Shown in pieces: positions 25,445 to 35,708 of a stretch of DNA of 64,000 nucleotides. Origin of the DNA: Alphaproteobacteria bacterium HT1-32. GTDB taxonomy: Bacteria > Pseudomonadota > Alphaproteobacteria > Rhodospirillales > HT1-32. Both the position numbers and the translations under genes were made by a program. The stretch covers positions 62,001 to 126,000 of the forward strand of contig WJPL01000001.1 in NCBI GenBank assembly GCA_009649675.1, read 5' to 3'. The notes beneath the pieces were generated by a model, which saw nothing but the letters and a program-made list of their open reading frames with translations, did no database searches and was not told where the DNA came from. Each line of letters begins with the position of its first letter. Within the stretch, counting starts at the first letter, position 1.

Positions 25445-26098
25445 ATGTTTTACGAACCCAAGAATAATGATCACGGACTGCCCTACAATCCGTTCAAGAG
25501 CATCGTCATTCCCCGGCCCATCGGCTGGATATCCTCTTACGATTCGAAAGGCGTGCCAAATGTCGCACCCTACAGCTTCTTTAACGGCGTCGGTTTCCAT
25601 CCGCCAATCCTGATGTTCGCCTCCAGCGGGTATTTCGAGGGTGGCCGGATGAAAGACAGTGTCACCAACGCCCGCGACAGCGGGGAATTCGTCGCCAACA
25701 TGGTCAGCTACGATCTCAAGGACCAGATGACAAAAACTTCCGAAACACTGCCGCCGGAAGTCGACGAGTTTGAACTGGCCGGTCTCGAAATCGAACCGGC
25801 GAAGATCGTCAACGCACCGATGGTGAAAGCCTCACCGGTAAAGATGGAATGCCGTACCATCAAGCTGGTGGAGCTTCCCGGTCACAAGGCAAACGAGCCG
25901 ACAATCGTCACATTCGGTGAAGTCGTTGGTATTCATATTGATGACGATTACATTACCGCTGATGGCCTGGTCGATGTCCTGAAAATTCAGCCGGTCGCCC
26001 GCCTCGGCTATATGGATTACACCTCCGTCACCTCAGTCTTCTCAATGGAGAAAGAACTGAAGGAAGACCGGATCATTAACAGCAACGCCGCCGAATAA
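25445..26098 (+). CDS. Flavin reductase-like (FMN-binding split barrel) protein
   Basis: A 217-aa protein with the split-barrel signature IVIPRPIGWISSYDSKGVPN and VAPYSFFNGVGFHPPILMFA. These bind FMN and reduce flavin or act as oxidoreductases with an unknown partner. GGAG precedes ATG 25445. It is followed after 16 nt by the thiolase gene, so the two are probably co-transcribed. Divergent from the WYL regulator. Confidence 0.85.
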   Translation: MFYEPKNNDHGLPYNPFKSIVIPRPIGWISSYDSKGVPNVAPYSFFNGVGFHPPILMFASSGYFEGGRMKDSVTNARDSGEFVANMVSYDLKDQMTKTSETLPPEVDEFELAGLEIEPAKIVNAPMVKASPVKMECRTIKLVELPGHKANEPTIVTFGEVVGIHIDDDYITADGLVDVLKIQPVARLGYMDYTSVTSVFSMEKELKEDRIINSNAAE

Positions 26099-26114
26099 GC
26101 AGGAGACAGATATC

Positions 26115-27308
26115 ATGAGTGCACAGAATGAAGTGGTGGTGCTGAGCGCCGTCCGGACTGCTATCGGTGGATTTGGCGGCAGTCTGAAAGATGTCGCCCC
26201 GACAGATCTCGGTGCGACTGTAATCCGTGAGGCCGTAACGCGCGCCGGTGTCGACAGCAGTGATATCGGCCATGTGGTCATGGGCAATGTCATCCATACG
26301 GAACCGAAAGACATGTATCTGTCCCGGGTTGCGGCGGTCAATGCCGGCATCCCCATCGAGACCCCGGCCCTGACCCTGAACCGTCTCTGCGGCTCTGGCC
26401 TGCAGGCCATTGTCACGGCGTCCCAGCATATCATGCTCGGCGATTGCACCGCCGCTATCGGAGGCGGCGCAGAAAGCATGAGCCGCAGCCCGATGACTGT
26501 CCCTGTTGCCCGCTGGGGTCAGAAAATGGGTGACGCCAAGATTGTCGATATCATGGTCGGGGCACTGTCCGATCCGTTTGGTAATGGCCATATGGGCATC
26601 ACGGCGGAAAATCTGGCTGAGCAATATCAGATCAGCCGTGAGGATCAGGACGCTTTCGCCCTGGAAAGCCACCGTCGCGCATCACTTGCCGCCAGTGAAG
26701 GCCGTTTCAGGGAGCAGATTGTCCCGGTTGAGGTAAGGCAGCGACGCGAAACCGTCATGTTCGAGACCGATGAACATGTCCGTATGAATGCCAAACCAGA
26801 GGACATGTCGAAACTTCGGGCGGTCTTCAAGAAAGACGGCACGGTAACGGCTGGTAATGCATCGGGTATCAATGATGCGGCATCGGCCGTCGTGCTGATG
26901 GCAGCAAGTGAAGCTGAAAAGCGCGGTGCAAAGCCGATGGCCCGTATTGTTGCCTATGGCCATGCCGGTGTTGCACCGGAAATCATGGGCATCGGTCCGG
27001 TCAATGCCTCCCGCAATGCGCTGACCCGTGCCGGCCTCAGTATCGACGATATCGATGTCATCGAGTCCAACGAAGCCTTTGCGGCGCAGGCCTGTGCTGT
27101 CTCCAGGGACCTCGGATTCGATCCGGCCAAGACCAACCCGAACGGTGGCGCGATTGCACTCGGCCACCCCATCGGAGCTTCCGGCTCCATCATCTTCACC
27201 AAGCTGCTTTATGAATTGCAGCGCACAGGCGGTCGCTACGGCCTCGCGACCATGTGTATCGGTGGTGGTCAGGGCATCGCCGTGATTGTCGAAAACCTGG
27301 CCAGTTAA
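26115..27308 (+). CDS. Acetyl-CoA acyltransferase (thiolase, BktB-like)
   Basis: A 397-aa thiolase with the acyl-accepting Cys92 (NRLCGSGLQ), His351 (ALGHPIGASG) and the proton-shuttling Cys381 (TMCIGGGQG). It condenses or cleaves 3-ketoacyl-CoA; no HBDH or PhaB neighbour tells direction. SD GGAG lies upstream of ATG 26115. A strong hairpin ends the unit. Confidence 0.93.
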   Translation: MSAQNEVVVLSAVRTAIGGFGGSLKDVAPTDLGATVIREAVTRAGVDSSDIGHVVMGNVIHTEPKDMYLSRVAAVNAGIPIETPALTLNRLCGSGLQAIVTASQHIMLGDCTAAIGGGAESMSRSPMTVPVARWGQKMGDAKIVDIMVGALSDPFGNGHMGITAENLAEQYQISREDQDAFALESHRRASLAASEGRFREQIVPVEVRQRRETVMFETDEHVRMNAKPEDMSKLRAVFKKDGTVTAGNASGINDAASAVVLMAASEAEKRGAKPMARIVAYGHAGVAPEIMGIGPVNASRNALTRAGLSIDDIDVIESNEAFAAQACAVSRDLGFDPAKTNPNGGAIALGHPIGASGSIIFTKLLYELQRTGGRYGLATMCIGGGQGIAVIVENLAS

Positions 27309-27313
27309 TCAAT

Positions 27314-27352
27314 CTGCCCCCTCATCCCCTGCTAATCGGGAAGAGGGGGCAG
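27314..27352 (+). terminator. Hairpin terminator after the thiolase gene
   Basis: CTGCCCCCTC (27314-27323) pairs perfectly with GAGGGGGCAG (27343-27352), with CCC/GGG pairing continuing inside the loop. It begins 5 nt after the stop codon. No U-tract follows (TTCGG), so it may act by RNA stability or with Rho. Confidence 0.65.
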
Positions 27353-27410
27353 TTCGGTCCAGCGCCAAAACGTTCAAGACCACAGCCCTGATTTACGGCA
27401 TAATCTGCAG

Positions 27411-28241
27411 ATGTGCTTCTCGGGTGATGGAAAATCGATCGACCTTACCTTCCGGCGTATTCCTGAATATGGCGGGGCCGAACTGTCGCATGCCCGCTTT
27501 TCAGATTTTTCCTTCCGCAAACATGCCCATGACCGGGTAGGTATCGGCATCGTCACCAATGGTGCCATGCAGGTAAACACACCCCGGAAGTCTTTCATTG
27601 CCGAACCGGGCATTCTGATGACAGTCAATCCGGATACGGTGCACTGGGGTTGCGGCGTTGGAGATCATGACTGGGAACAGCATATTCTTCTGATTGATGA
27701 GGCTAGTTTTGCCGAGACGGTCCGGGAAATGACCGGGCGTAACCAGAACGAGAAGTTCACCAATCTGTCGCTGCCGGACCCCGATCTGTGGCGTTGTTTT
27801 CAGGATGTGCATGGCGCAATCGCAAAGACAGATGTACCGCTGGCCCGGGGCGAACTGCTGCTCGGTCTGTTCGCTGATGTGGTTGAACGCTCCGGCGTTG
27901 CTCCCGACCTTGACCAGGCTGGCCGTAATGAACCCCGTGCCGTCACACTGGCGCGCAGCTATATCGACACGCATTTTGCAGAGCCCATCAGCCTTGACGA
28001 TCTTGCCACAATCACCGGCATCAGCACCTACCGGCTAAGCCGGGCCTTTCGGCACAGCGTTGGTCTTCCGCCACATGCCTACCAGATGCACCGGCGAGTC
28101 CGCGCAGCAGAATGGATGCTGCGGCAGGGTCAGGCCCCGGTTGATGTCGCAACAGATTGCGGGTTCTCGGATCAGGCACATCTGACCCGCGTCTTTCGCC
28201 AGGCCACAGGCATCACGCCCGCACAGTTTCGGGCGGGCTGA
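27411..28241 (+). CDS. AraC-family transcriptional regulator
   Basis: A 276-aa protein with an N-terminal cupin sensor domain (HAHDRVGIGIVTNGAMQV) and a C-terminal double helix-turn-helix: ISLDDLATITGISTYRLSRA and VDVATDCGFSDQAHLTRVFR, ending TPAQFRAG. It is 106 nt upstream of azlC on the same strand, an arrangement common for AzlC regulators, so branched-chain amino acid or analogue export is the probable target. Confidence 0.9.
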   Translation: MCFSGDGKSIDLTFRRIPEYGGAELSHARFSDFSFRKHAHDRVGIGIVTNGAMQVNTPRKSFIAEPGILMTVNPDTVHWGCGVGDHDWEQHILLIDEASFAETVREMTGRNQNEKFTNLSLPDPDLWRCFQDVHGAIAKTDVPLARGELLLGLFADVVERSGVAPDLDQAGRNEPRAVTLARSYIDTHFAEPISLDDLATITGISTYRLSRAFRHSVGLPPHAYQMHRRVRAAEWMLRQGQAPVDVATDCGFSDQAHLTRVFRQATGITPAQFRAG

Positions 28242-28294
28242 CCGCGCCATTTCGTTCAAGACGAAACCTCCTGTCCCCCCTATACATCCTCGTC

Positions 28295-28317
28295 TGCTCC
28301 GGAACTGATCCGGGGCA
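28295..28317 (+). terminator. Hairpin between araC-type gene and azlC
   Basis: TGCTCCGGA (28295-28303) and TCCGGGGCA (28309-28317) form a 9-bp stem (one G-U in RNA) with the loop ACTGA, 31 nt before the azlC start. It may end the regulator transcript or attenuate azlCD. There is no U-tract. Confidence 0.4.
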
Positions 28318-28347
28318 CAAAGTCGCAATGGCGCAGAAGGTAACAGA

Positions 28348-29013
28348 ATGAATCCCGAGTTCCTTGCAGGTGTAAGAACAGCCCTGCCTGTTTCCGTCGG
28401 TGCACTGGTCTTCGGGCTGACACTTGGCGTCACCGCGTCGCAGGCGGGACTGAGCGCCGTCGAGATGGGCCTGATGAGCGCCACCGTCTTTGCCGGGGCC
28501 AGCCAGCTGGTGGCCGTCCAGATGTTCGATCAGGGCGCCACTCTGATTGCCATTGCAACCGCCGTCTTTGCCGTCAACGCACGGCATATGCTGATGGGGG
28601 CAACCCTGACACCGCTGATCAGGTCGCATCCCCGCCCCCTGCGCTGGCTGGCATTGCTGATGATGGTCGATGAATCATGGGCACTGACCATGGCCCGCAG
28701 CCGGCAGGTGCCAACCGGCCCTGCCTTCATCATTGGCGCGGGATGCCTGTTCTTCCCGATCTGGCTCAGCGCCACTATGGCCGGGGTATGGTTCGGCGAT
28801 CTGGTGCCCGATCCCCGTCTGTTCGGGCTCGACTTCCTTGGTGTTGCCGTGTTCATCGGCATGCTGGCATTGCTGCAACCAAAGCGCCGCGACCTGCCAC
28901 CTTTCATCGCAACAGCGGTTTTATCCCCCTTGCTGGCGACAGTTCTTCCCGGAAGCTGGAGCATCATTGCCGCCGCGTCCGCAGGTGCCCTGATTGCGGC
29001 GGTACGACCATGA
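28348..29013 (+). CDS. azlC: AzlC-family amino acid exporter, large subunit
   Basis: A 221-aa integral membrane protein with about six hydrophobic segments. The AzlC motifs are VSVGALVFGLTLGVTASQAG, FAGASQLVAVQMFDQGA and NARHMLMGATLTP. AzlCD exports branched-chain amino acids or toxic analogues. AAGG lies upstream of ATG 28348. It overlaps azlD by 4 nt (ATGA). Confidence 0.92.
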   Translation: MNPEFLAGVRTALPVSVGALVFGLTLGVTASQAGLSAVEMGLMSATVFAGASQLVAVQMFDQGATLIAIATAVFAVNARHMLMGATLTPLIRSHPRPLRWLALLMMVDESWALTMARSRQVPTGPAFIIGAGCLFFPIWLSATMAGVWFGDLVPDPRLFGLDFLGVAVFIGMLALLQPKRRDLPPFIATAVLSPLLATVLPGSWSIIAAASAGALIAAVRP

Positions 29014-29312
29014 GCTTTGATCCCCATATCGTCCTGACCATTCTCGCAATGGCAGCAGCAACAGCGTTCACCCGCCTCAGCGGTTACTGGATCATCAGCC
29101 TGGTTGAGCCCGGCCCCCGGCTTCGCCGGTTCCTGGATACAGCACCACAGACAGTCTTTGTCGCAATGATCGCCCCGCCGATCTGGAATGGCGGACCGGC
29201 AGAATGGATGGGTGCCGTCGCGGCAGCAGCAGCCATGAAACTGTCAGGAAATCTGGCGCTGACCATCGCCGCCGGTGTCGGCACCACCGCTGTGATCCGT
29301 TATCTGTTGTAA
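29010..29312 (+). CDS. azlD: AzlD-family amino acid exporter, small subunit
   Basis: A 100-aa protein with three to four hydrophobic helices; the AzlD motif FTRLSGYWIISL stands near residue 17. It is the usual partner of AzlC and starts within its stop codon (ATGA at 29010), so translation is coupled. The length fits the family. Confidence 0.9.
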   Translation: MSFDPHIVLTILAMAAATAFTRLSGYWIISLVEPGPRLRRFLDTAPQTVFVAMIAPPIWNGGPAEWMGAVAAAAAMKLSGNLALTIAAGVGTTAVIRYLL

Positions 29313-29386
29313 AAGCATTAGGTGGTTTGACAGCAACGTATACATTACGCAATGATCCGGCTCCATTCCGGGAGAGAAATCAGATC

Positions 29387-30364
29387 ATGAGTACCACCAG
29401 CAGCTTCCAGTTTGACGCCGCCGCCTTCGGAACTTTCGGTTCAGGGCTGACACGCCCGGAATGTGTCGCGGCAACCCGCTCCGGCGCGGTTTACTGCTCT
29501 CATTTTGGCGGGGGCATATCGCGTATATCACCGGACGGAACCCGCACTGATATTCTTGGGCCCGGCGATCCCGTGGTTGCCACCAACGGCTTTTCCCTGA
29601 TGCCCGATGGCAGTGCACTCTGTGCCAGCCTGTTACCGCCGGGTGGTGTCTGGCGGGTCACACCGGATGGTCAGCAGGAACCCTTTCTGGTCGAACTCGA
29701 CGGTGAAGCCCTGCCGCCCTGCAACTTCGTCAATTACGATACCGAGGGCCGGGTCTGGGCAACCGTTTCAACAAAACGGGTTCCCCGGGCGCTCGGTTAT
29801 CGCAAGGATGTCGCCGACGGCTACATCATCTTGAAAGACAAACGGGGCACACGAATTGCCGCGGAGGGTTTTGGCTATACGAATGAATCACTGGTTCATC
29901 CGGACGGGCGGCATCTTTACGTCAATGAAACCTTTGCCAGAAGGCTGACCCGGTTACGGATCACCGATGACAACCGGCTGGTTGAGCGGGAAACAGTTGC
30001 AGAATTCGGGCCGGGAATATTTCCGGACGGACTTGGCTTTGATGCTGAAGGGGGGGTCTGGATTGTCAGCATCATTTCCAACACGGTCATCCGGGTCATG
30101 CCGGACGGTGAACAGCAGATCATCCTGCAGGATGCTGATCCGGACCATCTCGACATGGTCGAGGCCGCCTATGAGGCCGGTCAGATGGACCGCCCGCATC
30201 TCGACACCATCAAGTCGGCCCATCTCCGGAACATCTCATCCATTGCCTTTGGCGGGCCGGACCTCAAGACCGTTTACTTCGGCAATCTGCTGGATGACCG
30301 GATATATACTTTCAAAAGTCCGGTCGCCGGTGCGGCCCCGCCGCACTGGGCCTTTAATCTGTAA
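29387..30364 (+). CDS. SMP-30/gluconolactonase-like beta-propeller protein
   Basis: A 325-aa cytoplasmic six-bladed propeller of the SMP-30/gluconolaconase/LRE type. Visible repeats are SRISPDGTR, WRVTPDGQQEPF, NESLVHPDGRHLYVNET, FPDGLGFDAEGGVWIVSI and HLRNISSIAFGGPDLKTVYF. It may be a lactonase or sugar-sensing hydrolase; residues alone do not tell the substrate. GGAGAG precedes ATG 29387. It ends 6 nt from the convergent methyltransferase gene. Confidence 0.82.
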   Translation: MSTTSSFQFDAAAFGTFGSGLTRPECVAATRSGAVYCSHFGGGISRISPDGTRTDILGPGDPVVATNGFSLMPDGSALCASLLPPGGVWRVTPDGQQEPFLVELDGEALPPCNFVNYDTEGRVWATVSTKRVPRALGYRKDVADGYIILKDKRGTRIAAEGFGYTNESLVHPDGRHLYVNETFARRLTRLRITDDNRLVERETVAEFGPGIFPDGLGFDAEGGVWIVSIISNTVIRVMPDGEQQIILQDADPDHLDMVEAAYEAGQMDRPHLDTIKSAHLRNISSIAFGGPDLKTVYFGNLLDDRIYTFKSPVAGAAPPHWAFNL

Positions 30365-30370
30365 CCGGAA

Positions 30371-31378
<1,008 letters not shown>

Positions 31379-31433
31379 TCGATTATCCGGATCAGCAGGT
31401 TCAGGGAAATACCGTCGACGGTAATCCGCCGGA

Positions 31434-32624
31434 CTATCGTGCTCCGGCGTGATCCTGCTCAAACTGCCGCAACCGGCGGGCAACTTCTGGCATTTCCGCG
31501 CCATCAACATTCGCAAAAGCGACGCGCAGATGCGTACCCGCACCACCGAACATGGTATCAGGCAGCGTCAGCAACCCGGCCTCCCGGGCCAGAGCCGGGG
31601 CGATGACAGATGATGAGGCTTCAAACGGATGCCGGAGGAAGGCAAAATAGGCACCGATCGACTGAATTTCATAACCGGATTCCACCGCTTCCAGGGCCGC
31701 CGTGAAAGCGGCCACCCTGTCAGCCATGACCCGCCGGTTTCCGGCTCGCCAGTCATGGAGATTCTGCAACCCGTAAATTGCCGCCAGCTGCCCGATACGG
31801 GGCGCACAGATGGCCAGAGAATCCATCACCTTGGCGATCTGCGTAATAAGCACCGGGTCGGCGACAACGGCCCCAACACGATAGCCGGTCATCGAATAAA
31901 CCTTCGAGAAGCTATAGAGGTGTATCAGGTGGCTGTCCCATCCTGACCGGGCAATCAGTCCATGCGGACGACTGACCTCCGGTGCCAGGAAATCGCGGTA
32001 AGTCTCATCGACAATCAGGGCAATCCCCTGCTCCGCCGCCAGATCGGCGAACTCCTGCAACACCTGTTCCGGATAGACAGCGCCGGTCGGATTGTTCGGC
32101 GATATCAGAAGGATCGCCTTTATCCGGTCGGTCATCAGTCGGCGAGCATCCTGCGGGTCCGGAACAAAGCCATTAACTGCCCGGGCCGGCAGGGCAACCG
32201 GCTCAACACCCAGCATATCCAGCGTCATCCGATGATTGAAATACCACGGACTGACAACCAGCATCGCATCCCCCGGCTGGCACAGGGTCATCGCCGTCAG
32301 ATAAAAAGACTGGTTGCAGCCTGCGGCAATCAGAACCTGTTCAGGTGATACCGTTCCCTGATAGGTTTCCGACATATCCGTCGCCAGCAACTGCCGAAGC
32401 AGAGGCAATCCTTCAATATCGGTATAGCGGCTGGTTGCCTCTTCCATGACTGCTGTCGCCAGAAACCGACGCAGCCCTTCCTCCGGCGGATAACCGGGCG
32501 CTGCCTGTGCCAGATCGATCAGCGGCTTCTCAACCGTAAATGAGACCCCGTCCAGCCAGCTATGTGCTTCTGAAATCGGTGGTTCTTCGATTGCCGACAC
32601 AAGGGGATTAAGGCTGAAAGCCAT
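31434..32624 (-). CDS. PLP-dependent class I/II aminotransferase
   Basis: A 396-aa fold-type I aminotransferase. The PLP lysine sits in YSFSKVYSMTGYRVG; substrate and cofactor contacts appear in ISPNNPTGAVYPEQVL and IVDETYRDF. The specificity is not visible. Located directly upstream of the homocysteine methyltransferase, it may take part in methionine or sulfur amino acid metabolism. Confidence 0.9.
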   Translation of the reverse strand: MAFSLNPLVSAIEEPPISEAHSWLDGVSFTVEKPLIDLAQAAPGYPPEEGLRRFLATAVMEEATSRYTDIEGLPLLRQLLATDMSETYQGTVSPEQVLIAAGCNQSFYLTAMTLCQPGDAMLVVSPWYFNHRMTLDMLGVEPVALPARAVNGFVPDPQDARRLMTDRIKAILLISPNNPTGAVYPEQVLQEFADLAAEQGIALIVDETYRDFLAPEVSRPHGLIARSGWDSHLIHLYSFSKVYSMTGYRVGAVVADPVLITQIAKVMDSLAICAPRIGQLAAIYGLQNLHDWRAGNRRVMADRVAAFTAALEAVESGYEIQSIGAYFAFLRHPFEASSSVIAPALAREAGLLTLPDTMFGGAGTHLRVAFANVDGAEMPEVARRLRQFEQDHAGAR

Positions 32625-32650
32625 GGGTTAAGTCTCTCCACAGACGGGGA

Positions 32651-34069
32651 TCACCTGACCGATGTAGCACCCTCACCGGAAGGATCAACAACAGTTATAA
32701 ACAGACTGTCCTCGGCAATCCGAAGGTTCGGCAGACTGCGGAATATCTCGACAATCCTGCCGTTCAGACCCGGCGGCAGCGGATCAAGCGACAGCCCCTG
32801 CATTTCCTGCGGCAGTTCCCGGCGCACATCCCTGTCGGTCACCAGACATTTGAGCAGCTCCGGGCCGCCCGGTGGCGCAGCAACAAGTCGAAACCCGTCA
32901 CGCTCCGGAACGGGAAGCCGCCGGTCAGTCCCGCTATCCAGCCAGCTGTCGCCCCGCCGGTTGAGCAAACCCGGATTGGGGACGACCTGCCGCACAAGAC
33001 CATCAGCCTGAAGATAATAACACCAGAGATAACCGGCTCTGCTGAGGCGAACATCAAACATCAGCGGGTCGCCGACCTTCAGCACGGCCAGACCACCCGG
33101 CATAGAAAGACCGATTGTCGGCGGACCGACATCATCTGTCATCGTCAGCAGATCAAAGTTTTCATCGGGGACAAGCCGCAGACCGCCAAGGCTGTCCATT
33201 CGGATCTGGCGCTGGAATACACCCAGCACCTCGTTTTCCCGCATGACAGTGATAACCAGGCTTACTGTTGTCCCGCGCAGCCAGTAATCACCACTCACCA
33301 CGGGGCTATCTGCGGCTGTCACTTCCGTCCCCTGATTGATGATCTGCAGGGGGGCCGCTCCGATCATGTTTTCATTGCGGGCCAGCAACCGGCCTGTCAG
33401 TGTCTTGCGAATATATTCACCAAACGGCGATATGCCGCCATTACCGGCCAGCCGAACCACACCCATCTGCAGTTCTCTTGTATCGGCAAGCGCCTCGACA
33501 ATCGCATTCGACAGGTCATCCACTGCAACATCCAGAGCAACGGCACCGGGTTCAGCCTGAAGATCAGCCGGGGTCAAGGCATGTTGCACGCCTCCGGATA
33601 CCGCGAGCACCTGTCCGGACAGCGAGACCAGCCGGTAGCGGGCGATCAGCGTCAGGTCATCAAGCCGATAATCCCCAATCACCAGCGCATCGACATCACG
33701 GACCTTCGACAACAACTCACCCACAGGATCACCTGTCGGATCATCAAGTGCACCGGTCGCCGAGAGATTGCCGATGAGGGCTGAAAGTTCGGAACGGGCA
33801 AGGATTTCAGGCACCGGGTTCAGTTTGAGAAGTGCCTTTTGCAGATCCGCCTCAAGCCCGTAGATGACGGATGCCGCGACAGGCATTCCCTTCTCCGGCC
33901 CCGACCACAGGGCAAGCCTTACCGGTCTGTCCGTCACTTCCCCGACAAGTCGGGTGAGACCAGCCTGAAAACTTTCAGCGACGTCATCCACGTTCTGTGC
34001 ACGGATGGCCACAGAGATCATGGACAGAATGATGAATGACAGGATCAGACTGCGAATCAGGAGCCTCAT
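32651..34069 (-). CDS. Exported DUF4384 protein (last gene of the caspase cluster)
   Basis: A 472-aa protein with a signal peptide (residues 1-24) and a DUF4384 domain at about 326-410 (GLAVLKVGDPLMFDVRLSRA then GYLWCYYLQADG). DUF4384 occurs mostly fused to or beside caspase-like peptidases and in lipoproteins. The region 30-310 has an FlgO/TolB-like look (ALLKLNPVPEILARSELSAL, VRDVDALVIGDYRLDD), but I do not assign it. ATG 34069 overlaps the stop of the Lon-like gene by 4 nt. It probably works outside the cytoplasmic membrane with the caspase-fold protein. Confidence 0.75.
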   Translation of the reverse strand: MRLLIRSLILSFIILSMISVAIRAQNVDDVAESFQAGLTRLVGEVTDRPVRLALWSGPEKGMPVAASVIYGLEADLQKALLKLNPVPEILARSELSALIGNLSATGALDDPTGDPVGELLSKVRDVDALVIGDYRLDDLTLIARYRLVSLSGQVLAVSGGVQHALTPADLQAEPGAVALDVAVDDLSNAIVEALADTRELQMGVVRLAGNGGISPFGEYIRKTLTGRLLARNENMIGAAPLQIINQGTEVTAADSPVVSGDYWLRGTTVSLVITVMRENEVLGVFQRQIRMDSLGGLRLVPDENFDLLTMTDDVGPPTIGLSMPGGLAVLKVGDPLMFDVRLSRAGYLWCYYLQADGLVRQVVPNPGLLNRRGDSWLDSGTDRRLPVPERDGFRLVAAPPGGPELLKCLVTDRDVRRELPQEMQGLSLDPLPPGLNGRIVEIFRSLPNLRIAEDSLFITVVDPSGEGATSVR

Positions 34070-35178
34070 GGCGTCACCGACAGATTCAACCGGCGGGCGA
34101 CAGGTTCCTCTCCCGTTGTCATCGCGAACACAGTGACATTGAATTCCTCAGAAAGCAGGGCCGGCAGCATCACCGACCATTCATGCTGGTCGGCAAAGCG
34201 GACCGGTAGTGATGCCTCACCCGGTTGCCCGATCATCTCGGCGACGCGGGCACCCTGAAAGTCCGCATAGGTCGACAGGTTCTCCCCGCGTGTTGCGGCC
34301 CTGATGACGAAAGACAGACCACATAACAGCGGTGAAACGGATAACCGGACCGCGTTGTTATGAAGGGGAACATCTTCCTGAACCGGTTGCACATTGCCAA
34401 AATGAACAGCGGCGCAGCTTTCCCCTGACGGAGGTCTGAGGACGTTAACAGCAAGACGGGGGGCCAGGTCAGCGACCTGTTCCATTGTCATCACACGGTC
34501 TTCCGGGGACTCCCGGTCATTGCCGGGCCGAAACTCATAAATCAGAAACCCGAGCAATCCGAGAACCAGACAAACAGCCCCTGCCTTGCCTGTCAGGGTC
34601 CATGACTTGCCGGTTGTTGTCTTTCTGGCAGACTCCGGGCGTGGCAGACCAAGCTGGTCAAAAACTTCAAGGGCATCATCGACTGCCGTCACATTCCCGC
34701 TTCTCCCTGTCGCCTCCGGCAGTTCATCCGCCGGAACGAAAATCTTCACCGGATGCCCGACCCTGGTGATCAGCCCTCGCAGTTTCTCAAGCTTGATGTC
34801 CAGATGACCAACCTTTCGAACCGTAAGGTCAGCATCAACACGCCCGGTAAGGCAGAGGCTGACATCCACTGCATCATTCGGCCCTGCCAGCAGGCCCGAA
34901 CGCGCCAGGCCGCAAGCCAGAAAAACCGCAAGTTGCCAGCTCTCTCCACTTTCAACAGGCGAGGAAAGGTCCATACGAAAGCCCGGCATGCTGAACGGAC
35001 CAAATGCCGTATGAGGGGGTCTCCCCGGCTGCATGAAATTATCAAAGCCCGCACTGAGGAAGCCGAGCGGCGTCACACCACGACCGATAAAAACCTCACT
35101 CAGCGGTGCGGATTCCGGCTGCAGGCGCTGAATGCGCACCGGCCCGTCAGTTGTCGCAATATAGACCGCATACATCAT
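34066..35178 (-). CDS. Membrane protein with a Lon-protease-like (S16) domain
   Basis: A 370-aa protein. Residues about 65-155 look like the Lon proteolytic fold. Ser80 in SGESWQLAVFLA is placed where Lon has its nucleophile (GPSAG), and TGRVDADLTVRKVGHLDIKL aligns with TGEITLRGQVLPIGGLKEKL of Lon, followed by VKIFVPADELPEA. The Lys of the dyad falls at Asp127, with the next Lys at 129, so activity is doubtful. One membrane helix spans 198-216 (AGAVCLVLGLLGFLIYEF), followed by a C-terminal domain of about 150 residues, probably periplasmic. Start and stop both overlap neighbours. The assignment is by eye and needs profile confirmation. Confidence 0.6.
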   Translation of the reverse strand: MMYAVYIATTDGPVRIQRLQPESAPLSEVFIGRGVTPLGFLSAGFDNFMQPGRPPHTAFGPFSMPGFRMDLSSPVESGESWQLAVFLACGLARSGLLAGPNDAVDVSLCLTGRVDADLTVRKVGHLDIKLEKLRGLITRVGHPVKIFVPADELPEATGRSGNVTAVDDALEVFDQLGLPRPESARKTTTGKSWTLTGKAGAVCLVLGLLGFLIYEFRPGNDRESPEDRVMTMEQVADLAPRLAVNVLRPPSGESCAAVHFGNVQPVQEDVPLHNNAVRLSVSPLLCGLSFVIRAATRGENLSTYADFQGARVAEMIGQPGEASLPVRFADQHEWSVMLPALLSEEFNVTVFAMTTGEEPVARRLNLSVTP

Positions 35179-35708
35179 TATCGCAGAATCAGGACAGAAG
35201 ACGGCTCTGACAGCAGGTCATAGAGTTCACTGCTGGTATCGATCAAAACCTGAATGACGCCTCGTCGTGATGGTGGCAAAGGAAAGGAAATTCGTCGCTC
35301 ATCCATACCAAAGACAATGAGGTTAGCCGGGTTATCCGTCGTCATCGACGTCCCGCTGATCAGCAGATAAGTCAGGTTCGGGTCAGATTGTGATTCCCGG
35401 AACGTAATCGAATAGCCACGGTATCGCCGCTCTACCGGACCGGCGTCCGCAGCGGCGATGGCAGTGCCAAAATCAACGACGGACAAACTGCGTTCAATTT
35501 CCATCGCAGTTCGCCTGGCACCGGAAGACAAATCTGTCCAGTCCAGCTGGTCTGACAGTATCTGCTGATAAAGCCGCCCTGTACTCACCGCCTGTGTTAC
35601 AAATGTCTCCCCTCCGAGCAGCAACTCGCCACGGATATCTTCCGCCACGAAGGCCTCTCGCAAACCTGCCTCTTCATTGCGTTTCGGAGGTCGAAAAGTA
35701 GCCATCAT
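35178..35708 (-). CDS. Unrecognised 176-aa cytoplasmic protein of the caspase cluster
   Basis: No signal peptide, no membrane helix and no motif I recognise. The protein is soluble and mixed alpha/beta: GELLLGGETFVTQAVSTGRL, RRYRGYSITFRESQSDPN, LTYLLISGTSMTTDNPANLI. Translationally coupled to both neighbours (ATGA with the 483-aa gene, TAATG with the Lon-like gene), so it is a real gene and a likely complex partner. Confidence 0.7.
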   Translation of the reverse strand: MMATFRPPKRNEEAGLREAFVAEDIRGELLLGGETFVTQAVSTGRLYQQILSDQLDWTDLSSGARRTAMEIERSLSVVDFGTAIAAADAGPVERRYRGYSITFRESQSDPNLTYLLISGTSMTTDNPANLIVFGMDERRISFPLPPSRRGVIQVLIDTSSELYDLLSEPSSVLILR

